Below are positions 29,114 through 37,802 of a stretch of 39,710 nucleotides of DNA, piece by piece. The position numbers and the translations under genes are program-made. The first letter of the stretch is position 1. Every line of letters starts with the position of its first letter. Source of the stretch: a virus; IMG/VR virus record IMGVR_UViG_3300046665_000400, positions 1 through 39,710 of that record, one strand, 5' to 3'. The notes below the pieces were generated by a model. It was not told the origin of the DNA. It was given only the letters and a program-made list of their open reading frames with translations, and did no database searches.

Positions 29114-29340
29114 TTGGACGTGTCCATTTAATTAAAGCTTTGATGGCTATTGGCATCCCTTATGTAGAGGCAATTAATTTGCCTCTACATATTGCATTAG
29201 CCTTTCTTAGCAATATGCGGCCTTCATCCTCTCAAATATCCAATAAGGAGCCTGAAGTACCCCCTCAAACATCAGCAAAAACGCATGCAAAAACTTATGT
29301 CTCAACAGTGCGTAAACACTCTAAGAAGTCACAGGAATAA
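29089..29340 (+). CDS. Frameshift extension of the tail chaperone (gp41-prime-like)
   Basis: An open frame at -1 relative to the chaperone gene runs from 29089 to 29340: GKGESRELIGRVHLIKALMA, then IGIPYVEAINLPLHIALAFL and a Lys/Thr-rich end. The first ATG in it (29140) has no ribosome binding site, which favours frameshifting over independent initiation. The fused chaperone would bind the tape measure protein that follows. Confidence 0.6.
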   Translation, partial: GKGESRELIGRVHLIKALMAIGIPYVEAINLPLHIALAFLSNMRPSSSQISNKEPEVPPQTSAKTHAKTYVSTVRKHSKKSQE

Positions 29341-29343
29341 GTT

Positions 29344-31464
29344 ATGAGCGGAAGTAATTCAACTGTCTCACTTACATTGCAGATTAAAGGCCAGCAAGCT
29401 TTTCAGGAAATGAATCGCTTCAATAATCAGCAAATCCGTGCCAATACTACAATCAATACACAGTGGACACAGATAAGTTCTGCTCAGGCTAAATTTGTGA
29501 ACGGTGTAAAAACTGGCACACAAGCCACTATAAATACGGCTCGTGTGGGTGATCAGTTATTGCGTACCAATCGTATGCTTGAGGGGGTTTTAAGACAGCA
29601 GTCTATTCAAACCAGAATTCAAAGCCAACTTTATAAGCAACAAGTCGGCTCAATTCAGCAAGTGGCAAACTGGGCAAGACAGGTTGAACAATCGAGCAAG
29701 CGTACACACCAGTCAACCCAACAAACAATGTCTTTATGGCAGAAAGGTACTGCTGTTGCTGGTGGTGCAATGGCTGGTGGCATGTACTTTTCCAATGCTC
29801 TCCAGAAGCCACGTGATTATGATCAACAGTTAACCTACATTGCTGCAACTGCTACAGGTGGTCAAGGTATGACACCAGAGGCGCGTCTGGCAGCGCGTGG
29901 TCAGTTAAATGAATATATTAAGGCGGCAGTTCGTGGTGGCGGTGGTACACGTGAAGATGCCGCTGAAGCTGCAAATGCATTAATTGCTTCAGGTAAATAT
30001 GAACTAAATAATGTAGCTCCTGCATTGAATACGGCTGTTAAAACAGCATTTGCAACAGGTGCAACAGCTACGGATGCAGCTACACTCACAACACGAATGC
30101 AGGACTTTGGTATCACTGATTTACAACGTGGTCATGATATTGCGGTTCGGGGTGGTCAACTAGGCAGCTTTGAATATAAAGACATGTCCAAATGGCTGGC
30201 GCAACAAATGGCTGCTGCCCGTGCTGTTGGCTACAGTGGTGAAAAAGGTTATGTTGAACTTGTTGCAATGAATCAAGTTGCCATGAAAACAGCTGGTAGT
30301 ACTGATGAAGCTGGTAATAATGTAGTCAACTTGCTTGCAAAACTATCAAGTCGTGAATTTAGTAAATCCATTAGTGATGCGGTAGTTGCACAGTCTGGTG
30401 ATCCTACCAAATCTGATGGTAAGAAAAAACCAAAACAGGTCTTTGACTGGAATAGTTATTCAATTCAACAGCGTGAGCAAGGCGTCTATGGTGTTGAGGC
30501 ATTTGTAAAATTATTAGAACGACAACTCGCTGGTAATGCCCAATATACAAAGCTTCAGGCGCAAGCTAAATCATCTAATTCAGCATCACGTACAGCTGCT
30601 TTGGAAGATATGAGTAATATTGCCATGGGTTCAGAAATTGGAGAAATCATCGCTGATAGACAAGCTCTTATGGCTGCTTTAAGTGTGGTCTATAACAAAG
30701 ACACTTTAAATGATTTAAGAAAGCAGCTACCTAATGCAGGCGGTACAGTTGCTTCAGATTATTCAATGGTTAGCCAGACAGAATGGGCAAAAGATCAAGC
30801 ATTAAATCAGGAAAAACTTTTTGCACAGTCTAAAGCCTATGATGCTGTGTCGGGTTCATTGGGTGATTTCAAAGAAACATTAATTAAAACTGCTTCAGAA
30901 AATGAAAATTTGGCTGGTGTTACCTATGGTGCAGCTGTAGCAGTTGGTGGACTTGCATTAGCAGCTGGTGCAGCAGCTTTTACCCTTCGTACTATGGGGG
31001 GTGGTAAAACTCCCGACTTGCCTACTGGTACAAGAGGTGGATTGGCTTCTAAAGCTACAAATGCCGCAAAGACAGCTGGTCTTGTTGGTGCTGGATACAT
31101 GGGCTTTGAATTGTTTAAACCTATTGATGATATGGGCTATAAGACAGTCAGTGATCTTCTTGCAAAGATTGGTATTGGCTCAGGTGGTGAGCGTCCAGAC
31201 TTTGTGCAACAAGCAATTGAACAAGGCAAAGCCCAACAAGCTTCAGCTGAAGAAAAAAGCAGTCAATTAATTGCTGAACAACAAAAGCAAAATCAATTGA
31301 GCCAAGAAATGATTAATAGGATTAATGCTTTAATTAATGTTACTGGGCAAAATAAGCCCATGGTGTTTAATGGCGGTGGTTCACTTCTTGATGCCATTTC
31401 TCACAATGCAGCAACTCAAGAAGCCAGACATGGTGCTCCGCCATTCTATCTTCAGAAAAGATAA
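29344..31464 (+). CDS. Tape measure protein (Mu gp42-like)
   Basis: A 706-residue tape measure: N-terminal SVSLTLQIKGQQAFQEMNRF-type start (here STVSLTLQIKGQQAFQEMN), long helical Gln-rich stretch, a central GTREDAAEAANALIASGKYE region, two or more hydrophobic segments (about residues 135-150 and 525-550, GAAVAVGGLALAAGAAAF) and a coiled coil near the end. Its length sets tail length, here near 100 nm by the usual 1.5 angstrom per residue. AGGA lies seven bases before the ATG. Confidence 0.93.
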   Translation: MSGSNSTVSLTLQIKGQQAFQEMNRFNNQQIRANTTINTQWTQISSAQAKFVNGVKTGTQATINTARVGDQLLRTNRMLEGVLRQQSIQTRIQSQLYKQQVGSIQQVANWARQVEQSSKRTHQSTQQTMSLWQKGTAVAGGAMAGGMYFSNALQKPRDYDQQLTYIAATATGGQGMTPEARLAARGQLNEYIKAAVRGGGGTREDAAEAANALIASGKYELNNVAPALNTAVKTAFATGATATDAATLTTRMQDFGITDLQRGHDIAVRGGQLGSFEYKDMSKWLAQQMAAARAVGYSGEKGYVELVAMNQVAMKTAGSTDEAGNNVVNLLAKLSSREFSKSISDAVVAQSGDPTKSDGKKKPKQVFDWNSYSIQQREQGVYGVEAFVKLLERQLAGNAQYTKLQAQAKSSNSASRTAALEDMSNIAMGSEIGEIIADRQALMAALSVVYNKDTLNDLRKQLPNAGGTVASDYSMVSQTEWAKDQALNQEKLFAQSKAYDAVSGSLGDFKETLIKTASENENLAGVTYGAAVAVGGLALAAGAAAFTLRTMGGGKTPDLPTGTRGGLASKATNAAKTAGLVGAGYMGFELFKPIDDMGYKTVSDLLAKIGIGSGGERPDFVQQAIEQGKAQQASAEEKSSQLIAEQQKQNQLSQEMINRINALINVTGQNKPMVFNGGGSLLDAISHNAATQEARHGAPPFYLQKR

Positions 31465-31480
31465 GCGGAAGCGTTTCCGC
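31465..31480 (+). repeat. GCGGAAG hairpin repeat, copy 5
   Basis: GCGGAA-GCGT-TTCCGC followed by CTTAT, starting directly after the tape measure stop. With the SD hairpin at 31513 it repeats the two-hairpin layout seen before the lysozyme gene. Confidence 0.8.
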
Positions 31481-31512
31481 CTTATATCAAAGCTAGACAT
31501 TTCACAGAATAG

Positions 31513-31535
31513 CCTCACAATAGTGAGGTTTTTTT
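31513..31535 (+). terminator. Terminator-like hairpin whose 3' arm is the SD of the gpN-like gene
   Basis: CCTCAC-AATA-GTGAGG followed by seven T and then the ATG at 31536. GAGG in the 3' arm is the only ribosome binding site for the next gene. The layout is the same as at 11681-11705. Confidence 0.7.
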
Positions 31536-32708
31536 ATGGGCTGGGATACTGATCTTCAAGACGCAAGCTTTCGTGGTGTTCATTTTGAATGCACGTCTGT
31601 GGACGATGGTATGTCTAAAACGCTTGCAATTAAACAAGCTCCATATTCAAACAAAGCATCAATTGAAGATATGGGTAACGAACCTCTTCGATATTCAGTT
31701 AATGCTATTTATTCCGGAACTGACTATAAACAATCGATGGATGCATTGGTTGCTGCACTCGAGGCCACTGGTGCTGGCGAATTAATTCATCCTATTCACG
31801 GTATTATGAATGTTCATGTGAACACATACCGCATTCAACATGATGCTAACAACGTTGATTACTGTGCTATTGCGATTGAATTTGTTGAAGGTGAACCTAA
31901 AGAAAAACCTCTTTTTGTTCCTGTTTCTACTCCTGCAACTATTGCACCAAGCAAGATTGTTGATACACCGACCAGCGCGTTAGAAAAGGCACTGGATAAG
32001 CTAAAACTCTCCGATAACAATAAACTATTTGAAACAGTCAATCGTATCCGCAATGGCCTAGAAACTGCCCGTAAATACATGGGTATTGTCAAAGAAGGCG
32101 TAGAGGATATTTTATCGCCTAAAGATTGGGCGGTTGGATTGGTCGATGACATCACTAAATTGGTCACTTTCGACACCAATATTTCTGCAATTTCGCAATG
32201 GCGTGATGTCACTAACCGTGTGAGACGTTTTGAAAAACTTTTTCAAGATGATGAGTTACCTGAATTACAACAGACATGGCGTGCCACTTATATCGCCAGC
32301 AATATTGCTGTTGCTCAGCAAGTCGTTAGTACCACACGTAAAGAAATGGCTGAAAACACCACAATAAGCTTCAATCCGTTGGAGCTTGCAGTGGTCCGTC
32401 AAAGCGTCCGTAAAGCACTACAGCAGGCTATTAATGAAGAACGAGAAGGTTCTTCTTTTGAAAATATAGCTCAGATTCAGGTCTATAAAGAAGCTGCTGA
32501 CCAGATCCACCTTCAGATTCAAGAGTTAATAGAAACACGTCCACCAATCACAAAAGTCCGTGTCCCAGTACCATGCACATTGCATTGGCTTGCTCATTAT
32601 TTGTATGAGGACATGACTCGTGCAGATGAAATCTTGCGTTTAAATCAGGATTTAATGAATCCAGCTGTCCTTCAGGTAGGTATGGAGATCACAGTCTATG
32701 CAAGATAA
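31536..32708 (+). CDS. DNA circularisation/tail protein (Mu gpN-like)
   Basis: A 390-residue protein of the Mu N family: MGWDTDLQDASFRGVHFECT, then LAIKQAPYSNKASIEDMGNE and a LysM-like C-terminal end (VPCTLHWLAHYLYEDMTRAD, ILRLNQDLMNPAVLQVG). It belongs to the tail baseplate hub region. Its ribosome binding site is in the hairpin upstream. It overlaps the next gene by 11 nt. Confidence 0.92.
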   Translation: MGWDTDLQDASFRGVHFECTSVDDGMSKTLAIKQAPYSNKASIEDMGNEPLRYSVNAIYSGTDYKQSMDALVAALEATGAGELIHPIHGIMNVHVNTYRIQHDANNVDYCAIAIEFVEGEPKEKPLFVPVSTPATIAPSKIVDTPTSALEKALDKLKLSDNNKLFETVNRIRNGLETARKYMGIVKEGVEDILSPKDWAVGLVDDITKLVTFDTNISAISQWRDVTNRVRRFEKLFQDDELPELQQTWRATYIASNIAVAQQVVSTTRKEMAENTTISFNPLELAVVRQSVRKALQQAINEEREGSSFENIAQIQVYKEAADQIHLQIQELIETRPPITKVRVPVPCTLHWLAHYLYEDMTRADEILRLNQDLMNPAVLQVGMEITVYAR

Positions 32709-33753
32709 CCAAGGCAATGAAATCAAACTAGTGATCGGTGGCCATGAGATTTCAGGCTGGAATAACGCTGTTGTCGATAATCAGATTGATACTCCAGCCG
32801 AGAATTGGAGTCTGAATCTTTTTCACAAAAGCGGTCAACCATTACCACCAGATATTTCAGGTGGTAGTCCTGTTCAGCTTTATTTTGCGAATCAATTAAT
32901 TCTCACATCAATTGCAGACCGAGTGCAGGAAGGAATTAACCGTGATGGTTACGGCCTTGAGATATCTGGACGTGATCTTGTAGGTCAATTAATTGATTGC
33001 TCTGTGCCTATCTTTAATGGCCGTCAAATTACTCTTGAAGAGCTTATTGGCCGTTTTATTTTAAATGGTGACCTTGGTTCACTCTTCCACAACGTTTCTA
33101 TTCAAAATAATGCTTGGCTGAAGAACAAAGTATCAATAGAGCCTTCAGAATCCTTATGGGATGCGCTTATTAAAGCTGCACAGGTCACAGGCCAACACGT
33201 GTGGTTAGAGCCAGACGGCAAGTTGGTGGTTGGAGATCCATTCGCAAATCCTTATTACGTTAAAACATCTTTAAAACTGATTAAGCCTTTAAACAACGAT
33301 AACAACGTTTTAAGCCTGCAATACACCAACGACGTTTCTAATGTTTTTAGTGAAATCAAGGTGCTTAGTCAGGATGGTAACGGTCAGCACATTCTTTCAG
33401 AAACCACTGCAAAAACTCAGTACAGCTTTAATCGTCTGAAAATCGTCACTTTGAGTGATGTTGAGACCCAAGCTGAAGCTGATGCGGCCCTTGAGAAAAT
33501 TAAAAAAGACAATGATTTTGAAGCAAATACTTTAATTGCTGTTGTTCCTGATTGGCAGATTGACGGAAAGCTTTGGGCTACGGGCTGGTATGTAAACATT
33601 GAAACCAACGCTTTAAGCCGTGCCACAGCAAAATGGGCTGTGGTGGGCTGTACTTTTAATTTATCGCGTCAAGAAGGCAAAACCACCAAGCTGCTCCTAA
33701 AGCGCCAAGGCGACTGGGCAAATCCTTTAATTTTAAAGGAGAAAAACAAATGA
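32698..33753 (+). CDS. Baseplate hub protein (Mu gpP-like)
   Basis: A 351-residue protein with IKLVIGGHEISGWNNAVVDN, GYGLEISGRDLVGQLIDCSV and WLEPDGKLVVGDPFANPYYV, matching Mu gpP (gp44), the gp27-like baseplate hub. It ends with an ATGA overlap with the spike gene. Confidence 0.93.
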   Translation: MQDNQGNEIKLVIGGHEISGWNNAVVDNQIDTPAENWSLNLFHKSGQPLPPDISGGSPVQLYFANQLILTSIADRVQEGINRDGYGLEISGRDLVGQLIDCSVPIFNGRQITLEELIGRFILNGDLGSLFHNVSIQNNAWLKNKVSIEPSESLWDALIKAAQVTGQHVWLEPDGKLVVGDPFANPYYVKTSLKLIKPLNNDNNVLSLQYTNDVSNVFSEIKVLSQDGNGQHILSETTAKTQYSFNRLKIVTLSDVETQAEADAALEKIKKDNDFEANTLIAVVPDWQIDGKLWATGWYVNIETNALSRATAKWAVVGCTFNLSRQEGKTTKLLLKRQGDWANPLILKEKNK

Positions 33754-34229
33754 TTCAGATGGTGCAACGCCAAATTAACAAAGCTTTAGGCCAAATCAGA
33801 CAGTCATTTCAAGGCATTGTGGCGCGCGGTGGATCAAAAGTACTTCAGTTGACAGGCTTATCTGAAGAAACCCTTCAGGAAGTCGAATTATTTCAACAAG
33901 TCGGTCTTAGCTCTTATATACCTGAAGGCTCACGTGTTGTGGTGCTACCGCTTCAAGGAAAAACTTCACGTTCAATTGTCATTGCAACTACGGGTGGCCC
34001 TGTAGTTATCAATGTTTCTGAAGGTGAAACCTGTCTTTACGACCAATTCGGTCATTCAATCTGGCTCAAAAAAGACGGCATCAAAATGAAAGGAAATGTT
34101 GATGTAGATGGCTATATCAAAGCCACAGAAGACATTTCGGATAAAACAGGATCAATGCAAGAAATGCGTGATGCCTATAACCCTCATACACATGGCAATA
34201 GCCCACCACCATCAGAACCTATGGAGTAG
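33750..34229 (+). CDS. Central spike, baseplate assembly protein V (Mu gp45-like)
   Basis: A 159-residue spike protein: an N-terminal helix, an OB-like domain (SYIPEGSRVVVLPLQGKTSR), a beta-helix part (GHSIWLKKDGIKMKGNVDVD) and a C-terminal tip NPHTHGNSPPP. His146 and His148 form the H-x-H that binds iron in the trimeric tip of P2 and Mu spikes. It punctures the outer membrane on sheath contraction. AAGGAG lies eight bases before the ATG. Confidence 0.94.
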   Translation: MIQMVQRQINKALGQIRQSFQGIVARGGSKVLQLTGLSEETLQEVELFQQVGLSSYIPEGSRVVVLPLQGKTSRSIVIATTGGPVVINVSEGETCLYDQFGHSIWLKKDGIKMKGNVDVDGYIKATEDISDKTGSMQEMRDAYNPHTHGNSPPPSEPME

Positions 34230-34231
34230 TT

Positions 34232-34594
34232 ATGGGAACTATTAATTTAGAAACAAAAGATTATGTACTACTCAGCCTTGATGAGGCTTTTAAAGATGAT
34301 GTGGTACAGGCTGTTTGTCAGCGTTTAAACATCCATCGTCACAAGTACTGGAAGGATAAAAATATAGGGAGCCGTTCCTACACGCTACGTCGTTCAAAGG
34401 ATGTGCCACGTATTGTCCAGTTAGAGCAGCAATATGCTGAAGAAGCTTTAGCTGACTTAGTGCCAGATCGTCTTGCTTCAGTAGTAGTAAAGGCCACTCA
34501 AACGATGCAAAGCCAAGTTGATTTGCTTATTGAAGTAACAAAGCTAACTGGTGAAAAGCAAACAATTCCATATTTTGTGGCTGTAGGTGGTTGA
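34232..34594 (+). CDS. Baseplate protein, GP46 family
   Basis: A 120-residue Mu gp46-type (gp25/GpW-like) wedge protein: DYVLLSLDEAFKDDVVQAVC, then GSRSYTLRRSKDVPRIVQLE and TKLTGEKQTIPYFVAVGG. It follows the spike gene by two bases and precedes the gp47-like gene, as in Mu. Confidence 0.92.
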   Translation: MGTINLETKDYVLLSLDEAFKDDVVQAVCQRLNIHRHKYWKDKNIGSRSYTLRRSKDVPRIVQLEQQYAEEALADLVPDRLASVVVKATQTMQSQVDLLIEVTKLTGEKQTIPYFVAVGG

Positions 34595-34595
34595 T

Positions 34596-35642
34596 ATGGC
34601 GTTTTCAATAAAAAGTTTTTCTCAGCTTCGTCAGGATATTGTTCAGGAAATCAGAAACAAGACTGGTTTAACGATTAATGATGATTCCGATGCAGCAATC
34701 CGTGCAGATGGTACCGCCTCAGTAGTAGAAGGTTTGTACCATCATCAAATCTATATTCAAAAACAGATGTTCGTTGCTACAGCTGATGAACCTTTCCTTT
34801 ATTTACATGCTGTACGTCTGGAATGTCCACGCAACGGTGGCTCTAAAGCAACAGGACGTGTCAAAGCCATTTCAAATACTGCTGTAACTATTCCAGCTGG
34901 TACAAAACTTACAGATGGTAAAGGTCGCTATTGGCTCACCTTGTATAAAGAGCAGCTGAGTGCAAATAAAACTAGAGAAATTCAAGTCATTGCTGAACAG
35001 GCTGGCGTGAGCTGGAACTTTGACGGTCAACAGTTGTTATGGGTTAGCCCTTTAGCTGGTGTCGCAGCTCAGGTCGACGTTTTTGAAATGTCGGGTGGCA
35101 TAGATGTTGAGGAAGTTGAAGCTTGGCGTCAACGCATGCAGGCAAAGGAAGCGCTTGGGTTAATACGTGATCGTGAAGCTGATCTAGAGCGAATTATTAA
35201 AGATGTATCAGGCGTTGCAGATGTTTTTATTTTTCCCAAACGTCGTGGCCTTGGATCATTAGATGTTGCAGTTACAGCAGCTGGTAATCCGCCTAACTCA
35301 CCAAGTACTGCTTTATTAGCTGCGGTTCAGGCAGCTTTAGAAGAATATTCAGGTTTCTGGGCAGATGTAAGAGCTTACGCACCAATCAAAGAATATATAA
35401 ACCTTAGTGTTCTGGTGACAGGCTCTATTGGGCTGGAAGTTGTGGAACAAGTTGTACGTGAATATGTTGGGCAATTAAAACCAGCTGAACCTTTTGTAAT
35501 AACAACTCTAATCAGCCGTATTAAAGAGTTAGTGGGCGTGACTGATGTACAGATCACGCCTAATGCCAATCAAGCGCCAACAAATACCAACCTTATTACT
35601 GGTTGGCTTCGTATTGGTAATTTGACGGTGGATTACGCATGA
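34596..35642 (+). CDS. Baseplate J-like protein (Mu gp47-like)
   Basis: A 348-residue baseplate wedge protein: FSIKSFSQLRQDIVQEIRNK, DEPFLYLHAVRLECPRNGGS, AISNTAVTIPAGTKLTDGKG and WRQRMQAKEALGLIRDREAD. It matches the baseplate J family. The ATG at 34596 has AGGTGG five bases upstream; a GTG nine bases earlier is less likely. ATGA overlap with the next gene. Confidence 0.93.
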   Translation: MAFSIKSFSQLRQDIVQEIRNKTGLTINDDSDAAIRADGTASVVEGLYHHQIYIQKQMFVATADEPFLYLHAVRLECPRNGGSKATGRVKAISNTAVTIPAGTKLTDGKGRYWLTLYKEQLSANKTREIQVIAEQAGVSWNFDGQQLLWVSPLAGVAAQVDVFEMSGGIDVEEVEAWRQRMQAKEALGLIRDREADLERIIKDVSGVADVFIFPKRRGLGSLDVAVTAAGNPPNSPSTALLAAVQAALEEYSGFWADVRAYAPIKEYINLSVLVTGSIGLEVVEQVVREYVGQLKPAEPFVITTLISRIKELVGVTDVQITPNANQAPTNTNLITGWLRIGNLTVDYA

Positions 35643-36175
35643 CATTTGATCAAACTGTTGAGCTATATGCTTCAGTACTTCGGCAATTATTACCTGTTGG
35701 CGGTTATGACAATGCACAAGACACTGTTATCGCAATAGATATCTATACTCATGCAAAAGTACTGGCTCAAGCAGATTTGGACGCAAAACGATTGCTTTCA
35801 TTTATAGAAGGTATTCCTGTTGAGCTACTGGATGAATACGAGCAGTCGTTAGGTCTACCACTCAAATGCACAGTAAATGGCTCAAAAACTATTGAAGAAA
35901 GATTACAGATCATTCAATGGGTTCAAAAAACTAAAAATGTCCTTAATCGGACTTATCTGGAAGAACTTTTAGCACTTTTTGGTGTGGAGTTGATTGATTT
36001 AGTACGGTACACGCCAATGCAATGCACTACATCATGTACGTCTCCAGTCAACACCGAAAGTCTACGTTTTAAAGTCAAACTCATCTTAAAAGCGCCAGTT
36101 AAAGCTGACATGGGCTGCATTATTGAAAACTATTTACCAGCTTATTTGCGGTATGACATCGAGGAAAAAGTATGA
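35639..36175 (+). CDS. DUF2313 tail protein (Mu gp48-like)
   Basis: A 178-residue protein of the Mu gp48/YmfQ family: VELYASVLRQLLPVGGYDNA, then LLDEYEQSLGLPLKCTVNGS and YLEELLALFGVELIDLV. It links the baseplate to tail fibres. The ATGA overlap with the fibre gene indicates coupling. Confidence 0.9.
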   Translation: MTFDQTVELYASVLRQLLPVGGYDNAQDTVIAIDIYTHAKVLAQADLDAKRLLSFIEGIPVELLDEYEQSLGLPLKCTVNGSKTIEERLQIIQWVQKTKNVLNRTYLEELLALFGVELIDLVRYTPMQCTTSCTSPVNTESLRFKVKLILKAPVKADMGCIIENYLPAYLRYDIEEKV

Positions 36176-37710
36176 AACGAATTGATAGCGTAAACGCACG
36201 TCCAGACGTAAATGGAGCTGGTAAAGCTGGCTTTCATGACAATTCAGATTTAAGTGGACAAGATGCAACTTATCTCACGCCAGATTTTCTCAATACCACA
36301 CAAGAAGAATTGGCAAATCTACTTGAGCTTAGAGGTATTACTTTAGATCCAGAGAATCGTCGTCAACTGTTTGATGCTTTAGCAGGTAAAGATGATTTAG
36401 ATGCTGTGATGGATATCATTCAATCTATAATTGATAACGAACGTAATGCGCGTATTAAAGCAGATCAAGATCACTTAGATACGTTAAATCCACACCCCCA
36501 ATATGTAATGAGAAAGGATTTTCGACTTCTATATAGGACTCTAACACCTGAGACCACTGTAAACCCGAAGATTTATACGGATGATCCGCAGAATTGGCAG
36601 ATTAAACATACAGTAGAAAATATTAGTGCTCATATCATGCCGAATGGTGTTGTTAAACAGACTATTAAAGTTCGCACTGTCTACGGTGACTATAACGCTC
36701 AAGTCTATTTACCTATAGGCTTATCTAATATTTTAAACGTCTCCGCACTCTATCAAGGTCAAAGAGAAAATAATAATGCTGAAGACGATTCAGCCATTCG
36801 TTTATTAGATATCTATAATGAGGTAGTTCCACTGGAAGATGGCTTACGGGAATGCAGAACGGTCATCAATTTCCGTTTTGACTATGTCAGTGCTAACACC
36901 CCTGGTCAAAGAGAACGTTTTGCGTATTTAGAAATTACAGGTTTTGGGGCTTCAAATACTGATCTTGAGAACTTAAATAACTACCCATATCCGTATTACA
37001 GCAATCAGAATGATTTAGATGGTCAAGTTGTTTATATTGATCAAAATCTTTCTAGTGTAAGCCTACTGGAGCTATTCACTCAGACTTATGGAGCACCAAC
37101 AGCAGCAACGAGAGCTATTTTTGTTATTGCTTCAGGTGTGACGTTGGTTGCCGTTACTTCAGGCAATTGGTTAGCTGGTTCAAGCCGTCAAATCATTAAC
37201 TATGGTCATATATATGGTACTGGCGGTTCTGGCGGCTATTATGATGACGATACAGCTATGGTCGGTGATGGCGGTACAGCAATCATTGCTCAGAATGCTA
37301 GTAGCTTTATTGATGTACGCAATTATGGCCTAATTGCAGGCGGTGGTGGCGGTGGCGCAGCTGGTACATCAGAATATACAATTGGTGCTCAACAGTATTA
37401 TGCTGTTGGCGCAGGCGGTGGTGGTGTTCCACTCGGCACTGGTGGCAGTAATATCAATCAAACCGCACCTGAAGGCAAAACACTTGAGAACATTGCTGGT
37501 ACGAATGCAACGCTATCTGTTGTGGGTAGTGGTGCAGATGGAACAGGCTTAGCAGCTGGCGATGGTGGAAACGTTGGTGAGAATGGTAAAGCTAGTGAAT
37601 CAACTCTTGGAAATGGTGTTGCTGGTTTAGCTGGGTTTATTTACCAAGGTAATGTTACGATCACAAATATTGGAGGTGGACAGGTGAAAGGTAGAACACC
37701 TTCTAATTGA
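36172..37710 (+). CDS. Tail fibre with glycine-rich receptor-binding end
   Basis: A 512-residue fibre. The N-terminus (MKRIDSVNARPDVNGAGKAG, then FLNTTQEELANLLELRGITL) attaches to the baseplate. NPHPQYVMRKDF near 106-117 is the usual fibre linker motif. The region 120-370 is beta-rich. From about residue 345 the protein is Gly-rich with repeated GGG stretches (GTGGSGGYY, AGGGGGGAAG, AGGGGVPLGTGGS), similar in style to polyglycine adhesin tips of some phages. It is the last gene before the right end; there is no separate fibre-assembly chaperone after it, and no invertible segment or invertase is seen. Confidence 0.88.
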   Translation: MKRIDSVNARPDVNGAGKAGFHDNSDLSGQDATYLTPDFLNTTQEELANLLELRGITLDPENRRQLFDALAGKDDLDAVMDIIQSIIDNERNARIKADQDHLDTLNPHPQYVMRKDFRLLYRTLTPETTVNPKIYTDDPQNWQIKHTVENISAHIMPNGVVKQTIKVRTVYGDYNAQVYLPIGLSNILNVSALYQGQRENNNAEDDSAIRLLDIYNEVVPLEDGLRECRTVINFRFDYVSANTPGQRERFAYLEITGFGASNTDLENLNNYPYPYYSNQNDLDGQVVYIDQNLSSVSLLELFTQTYGAPTAATRAIFVIASGVTLVAVTSGNWLAGSSRQIINYGHIYGTGGSGGYYDDDTAMVGDGGTAIIAQNASSFIDVRNYGLIAGGGGGGAAGTSEYTIGAQQYYAVGAGGGGVPLGTGGSNINQTAPEGKTLENIAGTNATLSVVGSGADGTGLAAGDGGNVGENGKASESTLGNGVAGLAGFIYQGNVTITNIGGGQVKGRTPSN

Positions 37711-37746
37711 AATAATTTTGCATAATGTGCAACGAGATGATGAGGC

Positions 37747-37788
37747 AATTATCTCAAAAAAAAGCCGAATTTATCTCGTCGCGCATCA
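37747..37788. other. Prophage right end with putative transposase-binding motifs
   Basis: Read inward from the terminus (TGATGCGCG on the minus strand), GAGATAAAT lies at offset 11 and GAGATAATT at offset 33, 22 bp apart. The second motif and its offset match the left end exactly. The end stops in CA at 37787-37788. Confidence 0.65.
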
Positions 37789-37794
37789 TAAGAT
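37789..37794. repeat. Target-site duplication, right copy (TAAGAT)
   Basis: Exact repeat of 497-502, directly after the terminal CA of the prophage. Confidence 0.72.
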
Positions 37795-37802
37795 ATTCTT
37801 AA

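Larger units (their letters stand above)
503..37788. mobile_element. Mu-like (BcepMu-type arrangement) transposable prophage, 37,286 bp
   Basis: The element starts TGAT and ends ATCA, is flanked by an exact TAAGAT direct repeat, and has the motif GAGATAATT starting 33 nt inside both ends in inverted orientation. It carries a DDE transposase, an AAA+ target protein, a repressor, lysis genes and a full set of head and contractile-tail genes in Mu order. The early operon runs leftward from the repressor region and the late genes run rightward, so transposition genes lie at the left end in reverse orientation compared with Mu. No frameshifted core gene was noticed, apart from the split sheath, so the prophage looks potentially functional. 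The exact end positions are an inference from repeats and termini. Confidence 0.85.
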
